DNA from: Hofstenia miamia
Taxonomy: Eukaryota; Xenacoelomorpha; Acoela
Reading direction: 5' to 3'
DNA: 64,000 nt
NCBI GenBank assembly: GCA_004352715.1
Contig: SCFE01000024.1
Span: 941,676 to 1,005,675 of the forward strand
Shown: positions 35,801 to 48,004 of the stretch, in pieces
Numbering within the stretch: the first letter of the stretch is position 1
Layout of the letters: each line of letters begins with the position of its first letter
The notes under the pieces: generated by a model
Databases searched by the model: none
Told to the model about the DNA's origin: nothing
Seen by the model: the letters and a program-made list of their open reading frames with translations, nothing else
Translations under genes and position numbers: made by a program

Positions 35801-38800
35801 TTTTCCTTTTTATGCATGCACTGTTCAGTACTTAGCTCAAGGCTTTGACTATAATTTCTAACAAATTATTTTTGCAATATGTCAACTAAAATGTTGATTA
35901 CGTTTTCATCATAAATACCCACGATTATTTAAAACTTTTCCACCTTAAATCTTAACTGTATATATGATATTAATATGTCAACTAAAATGTTGATTACGTT
36001 TTCATCATAAATACCCACGATTATTTAAAACTTTTCCACCTTAAATCTTAACTGTATATATGATATGACAAATATTGCAATATACAGGGTGCTCCACAAA
36101 AACCAAATGATTTTTTAAACATGGGTTGTAACAAAATACAAATGACGGGATAACAAAATAACTAAAATATATACTTTACAAATGTTCAAAATGCCCACCT
36201 TCTCTGTCAATACATCTCTGCAATCTGGGATGGGGTCAGGGAGGGTTTAGGGTTAGCTCTTTGTATTTGCTCTTGAGGGATTGCATCCCAGGCTTCTGTA
36301 AGTACCGTTTTGAGGTCAGTAATTGTTTTTATTTCATGCCTTAGGTATTGTGTTTTGGATAATAAAGCACTCCAAATAAAGTAGTCCATGACATTATGGT
36401 CTGGACTCTTAGCAGGCCATACATCTGGCTGAATGAAATCAGGTGCATTTTCTTGCATTTTATAGGTTCCCAATTAGGATTTTCTTCTTTGAATAAAGTA
36501 ATTACTTTCCACTTCAAATCCGTAACTTGAGCCATTATAACTAAAATGAAATAAAAAACAATTAAATACTATCGCTATATAGTATTGCTAACTAAAATGC
36601 AAACAGCTAATATTATACAGATATGCATATCAAATATCCTTTGGTTTTTTGTACTTGCAAATATAAATGGTTGTGCGAATTTATCGCACCGGTGTATTGA
36701 AATTTTTTTTCTTCAAAAATTTCATTAATGTAACAATTTTCATTATGATGTGCAGTTTATAATTAGTAAATTAATCATGTTGTGAAAATTCGTAGCAAAA
36801 ATGTGTGGACAGGCTTTAGCTCAGTACTGCATACATTTTGTAGTGTAACATTTCGCGTTATTAGGAACTGAAAAATCATGATTGGGAGAGTAATATTATT
36901 TGGAATGCGGAAAAGATGGATCACATTCCTGAACCTCTAATTTTGAGGTTAGATCCCACCGACGAGAACCTAGTTTTAGAAATACCAGATGACTCCAAGA
37001 AAATTGAACGGAAATTTGAGTCTGAAATTGATAGTCCACAAAAGGATAAGAAGGAACCTCGCAGATCAAAGATACTTCTTGGTATATATTCTACTTTATT
37101 GTATTGAAGTTATTTGTGCCATGAAGAATTTTGTTTATGTTTATTAATTTAGAATAGTGTCATTAATCAACGTAGGATTTGATCACTAATTGAAATATGA
37201 AATATTATTGAGTCTAATTACTCTTATTCATGTGAAATTCTTTAATAGATAATGTAGATTTTCTTTATTAAAACTCGAGGTTACTCCAATTGATTCATGT
37301 CACTAGCTTCATCATAGTATTAAATTTGAATTTTTGGGTTTATATATATTTTACGTTGTTAAAATGTTATGACGATTTTAACACATTTTGTAATAACGTT
37401 TCTAATTTAGGTAAACTAGATCCTGTCCAACAAGAACCCCAAGAACCTGTTCAAGACCAAAGCCTATCACAACCTCAGCCCAAACATTGGTTAAATCTTT
37501 CGAACGATGAGTATTATCAACCTAAATTGCCAATCGCTTCTTTGCGTGGAATCGGTGCAATCATCCAGCATTCGACGCCTGCTCTACAACTCATGCAGCC
37601 TTTTTTTCCAACTCATATCAGTATTCTAAAACTCAGACATTTTCATCGTTATCCATTGAAAAAATTTTCTCATGGTCAACTTTCTAAACCAGTATGCATT
37701 TGTAGTGCTGTATTAACCCTCGTGTATTTGTTAACAGCTTCATTATACATTTAAGCATACCTTATCATGACTTTAGGGTTTTCATTGTGTCAAAGACTTA
37801 GAGCAGTATATTGCGCAGATAGCTCGTGAACGGGAAGAAGAGCGGATGCAAATGGGTGGAGGAGAAATGTTTTTCATGCGAACTCCCGATGATCTCTCTG
37901 GTAGAGACGGAGAAGTCATTTTAGCCGAATATTCTGAAGAGCACCCTCCATTTTTAAATCACGTTGGCATGGCGACCAGATTTAGGAGATTCTATAGAAA
38001 AAAGGCTGGAAATGATCAAGCACCAAAAGATTACCCGTAATGCAATTTAACCTACTTTTTTGTTTACTATGTAACATATTCCTTTGTATCGGTAGATGAA
38101 GGTGTTTTCATTATTGTTTCAAAAAGTTTCCCAAAATTTTACCAATTTTAACAAATTGCAGTCATCAGGGAACTTTAAAATCCAATATCACGTTTGATTT
38201 TGTTAGACTTTTAATCTAATTATTGTGCTTTGTTCGCTTTAGTAAACATTCATTTAAATTAGTTATGGCGACGTGGTTTACTGTACGTCCTCTCCATTTC
38301 TTGGTTCGCTTGCTCCTGGTGAAGAGCTGCTGGGATTTGAAAACAACATGTATCTTTCACCTATTTACACACACAAAATGCGACCCACTGACTTTCTCTT
38401 CATTCGTTGTAGAGAAGCTTATTACATTCGCTGTATTGACGACATATTTACGGTTGGACAGGAAAGCCCTCTCATGGAAGTGCCAAGTCCGAACTCTAAA
38501 AGAGCTACAAATTTTCAGCGAGATTTTCTCCAGGTGAATCCGATGTACATTGATAATTCTAACAAATATATTCTATAATTCAATATGACTGGTTATAAAT
38601 TATTAATTTGCTCAGAGAGAATTTAATCGGTTCCTATTGGTATTTCCATTATAAGCATGCGCGTAGAGTCAAGCCCTCTATCATCTTTATAGTAATTGAC
38701 AAGATAAAGAAGACTTGTAATTTCTCTAGGTCCTCTTTCCATAATTTACACAGAAATGCACAAACTATCATCTCATGAAATCTGCGCAAAAATATTGACT

Positions 38801-41800
38801 GTGGGTCTAGAAGGAACGCTAACCACGTTTGAAAATGGTATACAATGAAAGCTATTTTGCAAATATTGTATATTTTCATACGACTATTATCGAGATAAGA
38901 TACGTTTTAGCTGACGAAAAATAGTAGATGTGAAACGAAAATTTACTTTTTAATGACATTGGTTTTCCAAAATTGTGATAGTTTATTTTAGGTTTTCATT
39001 TATCGCCTGTTTTGGCAAAGTCGCGATAAACCCAGACGAATCAAAATGGAAGATATCCGAAGAGCCTTTCCCAATCTTAGCGAAAGCAGTGTAAGGAAAC
39101 GCCTTAAACTGTGCGCCGACTTTAAACGTACTGGCACTGAACAGAATTGGTGGGTGATTAAACCTGATTTCAGACTTCCTACTGAAGAAGAGATGCGTAC
39201 TCTAGTTACCCCTGAGATGTGCGCTGCTTACTTCAGCATGCAGGCTGCTGAACAAAGATTGAAAGATGCTGGTTATGGTAAGCCTATAATTTTTTATTCA
39301 AATATTAAGAACAGTTTTTCCGAAACTTGCTCCCACATAATTTGTTTTTAGGTGATAAGGCCTTTACTCTCGATGACAACGATGATGACGACAGCTTGCT
39401 AAAGGTTGAAGATGAAATTAAATGCGCGCCTTGGAATACAACGCGCGCATTTCTTTCGGCTATCAAGGGAAAGTGTTTACTTGATGTCGTTGGTATTGCT
39501 GATCCTACAAGTTGTGGTGAAGGATTTTCATACATTAAGGTAAATTTCATTTGTCAATTTTTTAGCATTCAACATTTGCGTTTATCTAATTTTCATCCAT
39601 AATTGTTAATAAGTTTCTCATTTCAGGTTCCTAACAAGCCAATCATGGATAAAGATCAGGAACCTGAGAAAAAGCGAATAGTAACTGGCACTGATGCTGA
39701 CCTTCGCCGTTTACCACTTGCAAAAGCAAAACAAATTCTCCGCGACGCCAACATTCCTGAAGATGAGATTAAGAAATTAACCCGGTGGGAAGTCATTGAC
39801 GTTATTCGAACTTTGTCAACTGAGAAAGCAAAATCTGGAAATGATGACTCCACAATGGGGAAATTTGCTAGAGGAACGAAATTTTCGACCGCTGATCACC
39901 AAGAAAAGCAAGTTTTAGTCATTTATACAATATATTTAACCTGTGTTTTAATTTAATTTTTCTGACTTTTTTGCCCACATGAGAATGATGGTTAGCTGTC
40001 TAGATGTTAAGTCTGTTTCCTTTAGTAAAATGTGGACATGGACCGTGATTTTCATGTCCATTCATTTATATTTATACAAAACTCACATCTACACGTGAAC
40101 CGCCGTTTTCACATATCCATATCCAACGAATTTTTCAAATTGATAATGAAACATTTTATTTAAAATATTTAACCTAGTTGTAAAATATACTTAAAAATCA
40201 CATCATAATAATATAACTTTTGACCAATTGTCTGTAGTGTGGGGTCTATAAAACGCTTTTTATAAAATATTACAAACATGTTTCTTAAAAATACAGTTTG
40301 GTTCTTATGTATTTTATTTCCCTTTGATTTCAATTGCTTAATCCCACCTATGTTAAGGATTTCTTATCGAAAAAGGTGTTTATATAATAATGCTCATGAT
40401 ACATAATATAGCAAGTCACTTATCATTGAGCTGGCGGTAGAGAAATACTATCCGGGCCAGCCTTTGCCAACCCCAAATACGATCGTAGTTTTCTATGTTC
40501 ATTCTCAACTTTAGGAATAGTCTCTCAAGATCTCAGATGACGAGAGGCAAGGTGTAATGAAGGTTGCAATTTCGAACAATTTATCGCTGAAGCCAAGCAT
40601 TTTGACTTATGCCCGCCAAGTGCTTGATTACATACACGTATAGAATCATCTAATAGCTCACCTCAGAATGGTTCTTGCGTGCAATAACAAAAAATGGGTT
40701 TTTCGCTTGTTTTAAAACAATTTTTTATATTCATGTTTTAAAACATTTTTAAAATATTCCCCACCCTCATTGTCTGTATTAAATATATATTATATACGCT
40801 TCAGTATTACCCACATGCACTAATTTGCTTACCGCTCGTCGGTCTCGGTCTTCTTTCAATCCAATTCACCAAAACAAATCATTTCTTGCTTTCATACTCA
40901 CTTTTTAACACTACCCTATAATTTCTCTCCAATAATTTATTTCATGTTCTTTGTGTTATATTGGATTATTCAACATACCCTTTAGGTAGAAATGTAATTT
41001 CAAGGAGACCTATTAAATATATATAAATATAATATCTTTCGACAACCCATTTTTATCGGAATATAAGACCAATGTACATTTTGAAGTTCTGGTTATTTCC
41101 TAGATGGGTAACTAAAGTAGTTATTTCTCTAGGTACAAAGACGAGTGCCAAAGAATATTTGAAATTCAAAACAAAGTGTTAGCTTCAGATGAAGTTCTAT
41201 CTACTGACGAAGATGACTCAACGGATGAGGATGAAGAAGACGTTGAAGAACTAAGTAACAATATTGAAAGTATGCTGGCTAATCGCAAATCGTCATTTCA
41301 ACTGGCTCGTGAAAGAGAGGAAAAGGAGCGAAAGGAGCTACACAAAGCAATTATGACCGGTGAAAGTATTAAGGAGAAAAAGAAAGATTCACGGAAAGAG
41401 GAAGCCGATGCTCCATCTGATGATGATTTATCGCAATATGTAGGAAAGGTTTTGAAAATCCATCGCTCATACAAGGTTTTAACTTTATTAACTTTATTGA
41501 TTGTCATATTAAAATACGGTTATGTAATCGAAATATATTTTATTTAAAAGGTTACATTCTTGTGTCTTTTGATTTCAGTAGTTTTAGTGTTGTCATCGTT
41601 TTGAGCTGCTATTTATATTTTACGGAAAAACTTTCATTAATCTGTAACAAATTTGTTGTTTAGCAGAGAGAATTTATGATGTTGAGATTAATAAAATTTC
41701 ATTCAAGTGGATTTATGATACGTTTGTTATTCCCAATTATTCGGAAGAAAAATTTTTTTTTATTTAGGATGATGTACGAACTTATGTTCGAATTGAAACC

Positions 41801-44800
41801 GTTCGTAAGCCAGAGGTAATCGACACTTATTTGCGAATTCGTGAAAACAAAGATATCGCTTGGATTCGACAGTTTGCTGCTGCCGATCAATTAGAAAAGG
41901 AAGAACAGAGAAAAGAGCGCCGAAGGCTTCAAGATCAGCTGAGGCGGTTAAAGCGTAACATGGAAATGGGGAAATATGTTCATCAGCCTTCGCCTCCTAA
42001 GCAGGAACCTGCAGTGAAAAAAGAGCCGAAATTTAAATCTTCTAATAAAATGAAATGTGGTGCCTGTGGTAATGTTGGACATATGAAGACCAATAAGGAT
42101 TGTCCGTTGTTTAATAAACGTACAAAAGAACCAGTCATTGTGGCAATGACCCAAGATGAAGAGGAAGAGCTCGCAGAAGATATTGAAGAAGATACTAATC
42201 TTATTAAAGTTGAGGATACTAAAATTATTCTCGGAAAATCTTTGTTAGATCATGCGGAAGGGGTTCGACGAAAGGCTTTAACCATAAGCATTCCTAAAGA
42301 GCTGTTCCGTAAAAATACGAGTAAACCACCAGTGAAAAAGCCTGAAGTTAATGCTTATATTAAGAAATACAAAAATGCTCAAAGGAAAAGAGCTGATCCT
42401 ATTGTGCTTTTATCATCGATGTTTGAAAGCCTTCTTAATGATATGAAAATGATCCCTGGTTCTGAACCATTTCATAAACCTGTCAACGCCAAGTCAGTCA
42501 CTGATTACTATAAATACGTTAAAAACCCAATGGATTTACAACGAATGAGGGATAATGTCCACAAGCGTAAGTATAGAACTCGTCAGGATTTTCTCGAGCA
42601 TGTAAATCTAATGATTTATAATAGCAATGTATACAATGGCCTTAATGACTCTATTACTGACACTGCAAATAAGATGGGAGACTTTTGCAAAAAACGGTTT
42701 AAGCAATTGGATGCTAAGTTTTCCAAATTAGAAAAGAAGATCAACCCTTTACTTGATGATGATGATCAAGTTGCCTTTTCATTTTTGTTAGATCAAATTA
42801 CAAATAAACTACGAAAGATCCCTGATTCACAGCCGTTCCATACGCCCGTATCAAAGAAAATTGCTCCAAGTTATCATAATGTAGTTAAAGTGCCAATTGA
42901 CCTCTCAATAATCTCTCGAAATATTCAAAATCATTTATATTCAACTCGAGATGAATACATGGCTCATATTGAGCTTTTATATGAGAATTGCAAAGCTTTC
43001 AATGGGCCTACCAGCAAATTTACAGCTAAATCCCAACAACTTTTGGATACAGCGCGTTCAGAGCTTGAAGACCACGAAGAATATTTGGAACGACTGGAAA
43101 AAAATATACAGGTTTTTCTAAAGATACTTGAACTTTTTTTATTTATTTTTAGGAGGCTAAAGCCAAAGCTGCTGAGTCAATTACTAGCTCATCACCCACC
43201 GGCTATTCTGAAATTGGTTCGCTATGTGATGGTTCAGATGCTGATGAACTTGCAGCTAATGCAGCCAGTGCCGAGCGTTCACAAGCAGCGGAAGCCGAAG
43301 AAGAAGCTGCTAAATTAGCTGCAGAAACAAAAGAGCTTCAGAAGGTACAGATTTTAAATACTATATTAAATGAAGCTGATTTCTCGAACTATTCTAGTTT
43401 TCAATGTAATTTTTGTAGAAAATTTTAATGCTGCGTTCTCCACAGATTGGAGCACAGATACAGTGACATGATGACTAACCTACCACTTTTGCTTTATCCT
43501 TAAAATTCAAATCGCGTTTTCATGAGCTTCAATAAATAGTTTCAGGAACTAATGAAGTGCATTTTGTGTGCACAAAGGCGTTTCATAATTTTCATATCTA
43601 TTTCCATTCTTTGTTTATAATCTGAATTTAATTTAAATTTAAAGTGCGATTTATGTTTTAACATTTTTTAGGATTTGGAAATTTCAGATGTTGACTCTGG
43701 CAGCGAGGCCGCCACTAAAATCTCTTCAGAAATTAATTCTAGTTTTGACTACGAATTTGAAAATAAGTACTATTCACACACAGATTCATATCAATCACAA
43801 TCCCAGTCAGACGAAAGCTGCTACTATTCACAATTTACACAGGTACCACAACAATTTTGCATTTACTCTTAAATCTTTGAATGCATTTTTGAAACCTACA
43901 AATAAAATATTTTGTGTGTATATTGAATGAAAAGGTTTTTTCAATTATTCAATTAATTTTGTACATCGACATTTAACCAGGCAATGCATTGAGGAAATTT
44001 GCATGATTTTTGTTTAATATTGTAGGAAATTTCGTATTTTTGGTTACAAATGTAAGCAACTGCTTTATTGGCAAAGGCTATTTTAAAATAAAGTACGAGT
44101 AAAAATTGACTAAATTTAATCTATTTCGGAATTATCCGCTGTATCTGCTCTTCTGAACTGTTGAAGGGCTCCACTTCTGTTAATACATGCCATGGTAATC
44201 CAGAAACATTCCACATTTCAACTCGATATCTTTAACGGTATTTATTCTGCACTTTTTTAGTAGGACCAATATGGTCAAAATATAAAGTTGAGAAATAAGC
44301 AAAAAAAAAGAATCGAATAGGATACAACTTGATTTCATTTACACAAGTCACAATTTTTACCCACAAAATGATGTTTACATACAAATACAATAAAACCCAC
44401 AGACCGTGACAAAAAGGTGCTATACTTTCTGAATTATCGGGCCTTATAAATCGTCTTTTTTCATCAAATATGAGACGTAAACTTGGTGTTTTCACTGACA
44501 TTGGAGGAATAAATGCATCCTTGCACCGAAATGACGATTTATATCGACTTTTCTTGCGTTGGAATTGTTATTTGAGAGTCTTATGGAGTGGAAAATTCAT
44601 AATTCGAAAATCGATTTTTTTTTAGGTTTTTTACGCGACCCGATTCCCAACTTAAGGTTTGTATCTATACACATGGGAGCTAGTCATTTTAAGACGCCTT
44701 TTAATTTAAGGGGTTTTGGGGAAACGGTTTTTATCTTATGAAAACACTAAGAATTTATTTTTATCACACAAAAGATCCCCAATTTCATATGATAGTGTTA

Positions 44801-45060
44801 ATGCAAGACCGAGGGTTTAAAGTTTTTAGAATCATATATTTCCTTTTTTTAAATTTTAGAATGGTCCCAATGAGTATTCCAGTCAATCCCAGGAGTTGTC
44901 TTCAGGCTTTGATTACCAAAGTCAGCAGCAACAGCAGGAAGTGACTATGTCAGCAGCTTTCTTTGACGATGAGTCGAATTCTATTGATCAGGACCTTGAC
45001 GTGGAAAACGTCTCTAAAATGCTTCTCGGCGAAATCAGCGAAAGTGACGATGAAGCTTAA
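32810..45060 (+). CDS. TAF1: TFIID subunit 1 (TAF1), complete, 19 exons
   Basis: TAF1 is the largest TFIID subunit: a nuclear scaffold that contacts TBP and TAF7, binds core-promoter DNA and reads acetyl-lysine with two bromodomains. Exons, each joined in phase: 32810-32975, 33088-33225, 33408-33565, 33799-33952, 34498-34684, 34999-35210, 35595-35752, 36865-37081, 37411-37691, 37777-38036, 38263-38533, 38992-39277, 39352-39539, 39627-39907, 41133-41475, 41768-43111, 43153-43344, 43672-43842, 44860-45060. The sum is 5,208 nt, or 1,735 residues (human TAF1 is about 1,870-1,890). An in-frame TGA at 32789-32791 supports the ATG at 32810, and the N-terminal GFLFGNI block matches the family. In order: acidic N-terminus, DUF3591/HAT core (about 258-830) including the winged helix (about 745-800), CX2CX4HX6C zinc knuckle (1197-1212), bromodomains with their conserved Asn at about 1390 and 1512, then a Ser/Glu-rich tail. 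Splice joins were read by eye. Confidence 0.96.
35211..35594 (+). other. TAF1: TAF1 intron 6 with GC-AG ends
   Basis: The upstream exon ends TCAG and is followed by GCTAGT. The acceptor is TTTAG before GCTGGATT. Only this join restores the family's conserved S-GW(I/L)P context and the reading frame. The next GT lies beyond an in-frame TAG, so a GT donor is not available. Confidence 0.8.
35876..36066. repeat. 96-bp tandem duplication in TAF1 intron 7
   Basis: Two near-identical 96-bp units beginning AATATGTCAACTAAAATG. Noncoding. Confidence 0.9.
36085..36540 (-). pseudogene. Mariner/Tc1-superfamily transposase fragment in TAF1 intron 7
   Basis: Minus-strand frames give [53 protein letters not shown] and, in another frame, [16 protein letters not shown]. 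These are the C-terminal third of a DDE_3-type transposase. Between the last two blocks sits a short insert containing CTAACCCTAAACCCT. A TACAGGGTGCTCCACAAAAACC end lies at about 36085-36106. The start of the transposase is missing. Confidence 0.75.
39908..41132 (+). other. TAF1: TAF1 intron 14 with GC-AG ends
   Basis: The exon ends GAAAA before GCAAGT, the classic GC-donor consensus. The acceptor is CTCTAG before GTACAAAGACG. The join gives HQEK-YKDECQR, which aligns with the vertebrate HQERYKEECQR block without a gap. Using the GT four bases further on would shift the frame. The intron interior (1.2 kb) shows no gene that I can recognise. Confidence 0.85.
41768..43111 (+). CDS. TAF1: TAF1 exon 16: zinc knuckle and both bromodomains
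   Basis: This 1,344-nt exon, by far the longest of the gene, encodes residues 1101-1548. It opens with the end of the conserved [15 protein letters not shown] block, then a coiled, basic segment, the zinc knuckle (Cys codons from 42056), a basic linker, bromodomain 1 (about 42391-42690, YNG Asn codon at 42635) and bromodomain 2 (about 42749-43100, FNG Asn codon at 43001). The [12 protein letters not shown] bridge between the bromodomains is almost identical to vertebrate TAF1 as I remember it. Both acetyl-lysine-contacting Asn residues are present, so both pockets are probably functional. The exon ends CAG before a 41-nt intron. Confidence 0.95.
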
Positions 45061-46725
45061 TTTATTAGTTGTTTGTACATTTTGTAGTTCATTAGTGTAG
45101 ATTTTGTTAATTTAAGAAATTCAATTTGAATAATGAAAACAGACGACATCCTTAATTTTCTTCGAAAATCGTAAATTGATTATGATACTATATATACAAT
45201 TAACTAATCATATTAATAATAAAAAAGTGTTTTACATGTTAGTAAATTCAAAACATGTCCCACATGCATATAAAATAGGTGAATTATATATTAGAAATAC
45301 ATTTAGTTGTTTACACAAATAAGTAAACATTTACAAATTTCTTTCAATTTTATTTATTGTAGGATCGTACTACAACTACTACAATATACATGTATATTAG
45401 CATCATTTTTAAATTTTTACTCCATGATTTATCTGAAATGGTATTTTCCTTGGGTATTAACAGAGTTTACCATTGCCGCTACAAAAATTCCCTCTATAAT
45501 ATTCCGTATATTTTTATAAAGATATACTCATTGGTATTTTGTTTGTAGTGATGCACTTATCAATGCAACGGAAAACCGGCGTTCGATTCTATTCACTATA
45601 ATGTTTTGATAAAAATAGAATGCTTCGGTATCAATGAAAATGTATTAATTGCATATTTAAGTAGCAGTAAACAATCAACACAATATTGAGAAAATGCTTT
45701 CCACAAAGATTTCTTGCATAAATCATATGAAATCGTAACTAATTGCACTTCGCTTCAATATGCGAATTATAGTTTTATATTCTTCGCAAATACGACACCA
45801 GAGCTAGCTATACAAAAGATCAAATGTAATTGACAGTTACTCAGAACTTATGGATTGACCCTCGAAAAGTTCATTTTGCATAATGAATCCTTTTTATAAT
45901 AGCTATATTTGTAAAAAGAATTATTTAACTTTTAATAACACATCCATCTCAGCTATTGATACATTTAAATTTTAGAATGAAAATTGGTTCCAAACTTTCA
46001 TTCGCTGAGTGCTTTACCTTTACAAAAATGTTGGTCTGTTATAAAATGTATTTCTGACGGTGAGGATTATATTTGATTTAATCGCAGACAACTAAATCGA
46101 ATAATAAGATCACCAAACAAAATCGACATCAGGGCTGTCAAAATGTAAATAAATGTTGGCAACATTTGAAGATGTATCATTTCTAAGAATTTCAAAAAAT
46201 TCAAAGTATATTCATAAGATCAATGCAACCAAGTTAGCACCAAAAACGATTGCATCTATAAGCATAAATTATTTATAATAACGCTTAATGTTATATATTC
46301 ATAAAATAGTGGGGTTTGTTGTAAAGTGCCGATGTTCAAAGTGAGTGAAATATGTATTTGTTTATTTTTGTTAAAATTGCTAAAGATCCTGAAACTTTCA
46401 ACAGCTTTACGGATTTATAATAAACAATTTCAATTATAGTAGTGTCCCTATCACAATTTTGAGAGTAGTAATAATTAAAATATTGAGCTACGACATAAAT
46501 GAGCCATTGTTTAAAAGCTATTCTAGCCAGATTAAAAAGTATTTCAGATGCTTGGCCTTTTCCTCAACTAATTTAAATAAACGAAGTTGAAAGAACTCCG
46601 AAACTAAATAAATTAATTCTTAATCAAAAATTTATAAAAGCAGGTCATGTAAATAATACAAATTTTACATTAGTGACCATACGCGTACACGAAATTAATA
46701 CCAGTACATTTATTACTCCTAGACC
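45061..46725. other. TAF1 3' UTR and intergenic sequence
   Basis: After the polyadenylation candidate at 45218 it is AT-rich, with no coding or repeat signal that I can support. Confidence 0.55.
45218..45223 (+). promoter_or_regulatory. Candidate TAF1 polyadenylation signal
   Basis: AATAAA lies about 160 bases after the TAF1 stop codon, in a T/A-rich trailer and followed by a GTGTTTT stretch. This is a motif match only. Confidence 0.4.
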
Positions 46726-46733
46726 GGGGTTCT

Positions 46734-47307
46734 CACCCAGTAAGACAAAAGTACCCTTTTTCAAATTTTCCGGTTTTTCAAAATCCAAACATTACCCAAA
46801 GCCGAAAATCAAGTAGAAACATATTTTTATTGAATTAAAATGCAAAAACATATTTTTCGAAAAAACAGCGAGATTTTGCTGTCTCAATTTTGTCAACGAG
46901 TTCTTTTATATTTGGCTTGATGTTTGACAGCGATTGAAGACAATCCACTTCATTTTCCACTCAAATATAATGCATTTTTGGTTTATATTAAAATTGGAAT
47001 CGAACCAATTACTTTGCATGCAAAGATGGCTTCATTCAGTGACACCCGGTGTATGCGGAGCTGTCGATTGTAATTACTTGATAGTAATTATATAATATGC
47101 ATGTGGTAAACTATAATAATAACTACCAACAACAGTTTCTGGGAAATATAGGAAAATAAAAATAAAGATGATAAGATAGGAATAATAATGAATTTAAATA
47201 TATTTCACAAAAAAACAGTAAAAAATATTTTTTCAAAAAATTCAAATTACCCAAAGAAATCCCAAAATTACCAATCTTGGGTAATTACCGATTTGCTACA
47301 AATCACG
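46734..47307. mobile_element. hAT-type non-autonomous element with exact target duplication
   Basis: CTCCTAGA flanks both sides (46726-46733 and 47308-47315; the ninth base also matches). The left end CCGGGGTTCTCACCC is close to the common hAT end CAGGGGTTCTCA. The right end (reverse complement CGTGATTTGTAGC) is a weak match. No transposase is inside. On the minus strand at 46996-47006 it carries GGTTCGATTCC, a perfect pol III B box. Confidence 0.7.
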
Positions 47308-47849
47308 CTCCTAGACAATGATGACTTATGTAATGTTTTGTAAATATAAATTTGTAAAGTTTTAATGACGTTGTTTAGAGAAACTATCCATTCTCTAATT
47401 GTTGAAATTTAATTTTCCAAGTTTCAAAAATAATGCTCTAATATTCATTTTATTAAATGCTATACATGTACGTGATAAGATAAAGAAAATGTATCAAAAC
47501 CTTATTCCTCTTAATGAAATTGATAAAAATTTGATTAATTAATGGCCATTTTAGATACTTATATATGTAGTACTTGGAGAAACATTAGTTGCTTCTCATC
47601 AACAATAATATACATTGAGTGGAAGACCAATTTTTAATGGCTTCGTTTAATATTTTTTTTGCAGCAATCTCATTCAGGGAGGCAGAAGCGGATAATACAT
47701 TTGTGATTAAGAATGAAATTTCCTTGAGATGATGATTTTAAATTTTAATTGCATACATGTAAAATAATATAATAATTAATTTTGTAAATTTGTTAATAAT
47801 TATATCTGTTGAATTATAGTTTTTGTTTCTAGATAAGATAAGATAAGAG

Positions 47850-47915
47850 ATTCTATATTCAGATAAATTTTTACAATTCAATAACTGATAATTTATCTGA
47901 ATAGCGTCATAAATT
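47850..47915 (-). repeat. 3'-terminal hairpin of the CR1-like LINE
   Basis: Two 12-base arms, ATTCAGATAAAT and ATTTATCTGAAT, flank a loop of about 25 bases just before the TTATC tail. The same structure recurs at every other 3' end of this family in the window, so it is likely the recognition structure for target-primed reverse transcription. Confidence 0.7.
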
Positions 47916-48004
47916 ACAAAAAAGTAACCAATCTACAAATCAACATACATTACAAAAAGTAACAATTCTTACAGGCTATGGATGAATTACTTTATATTGC
48001 TATT

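Noticed and set aside
44559-44944. Frames in TAF1 intron 18
   Set aside because: Intronic; the second overlaps exon 19 in the wrong frame.
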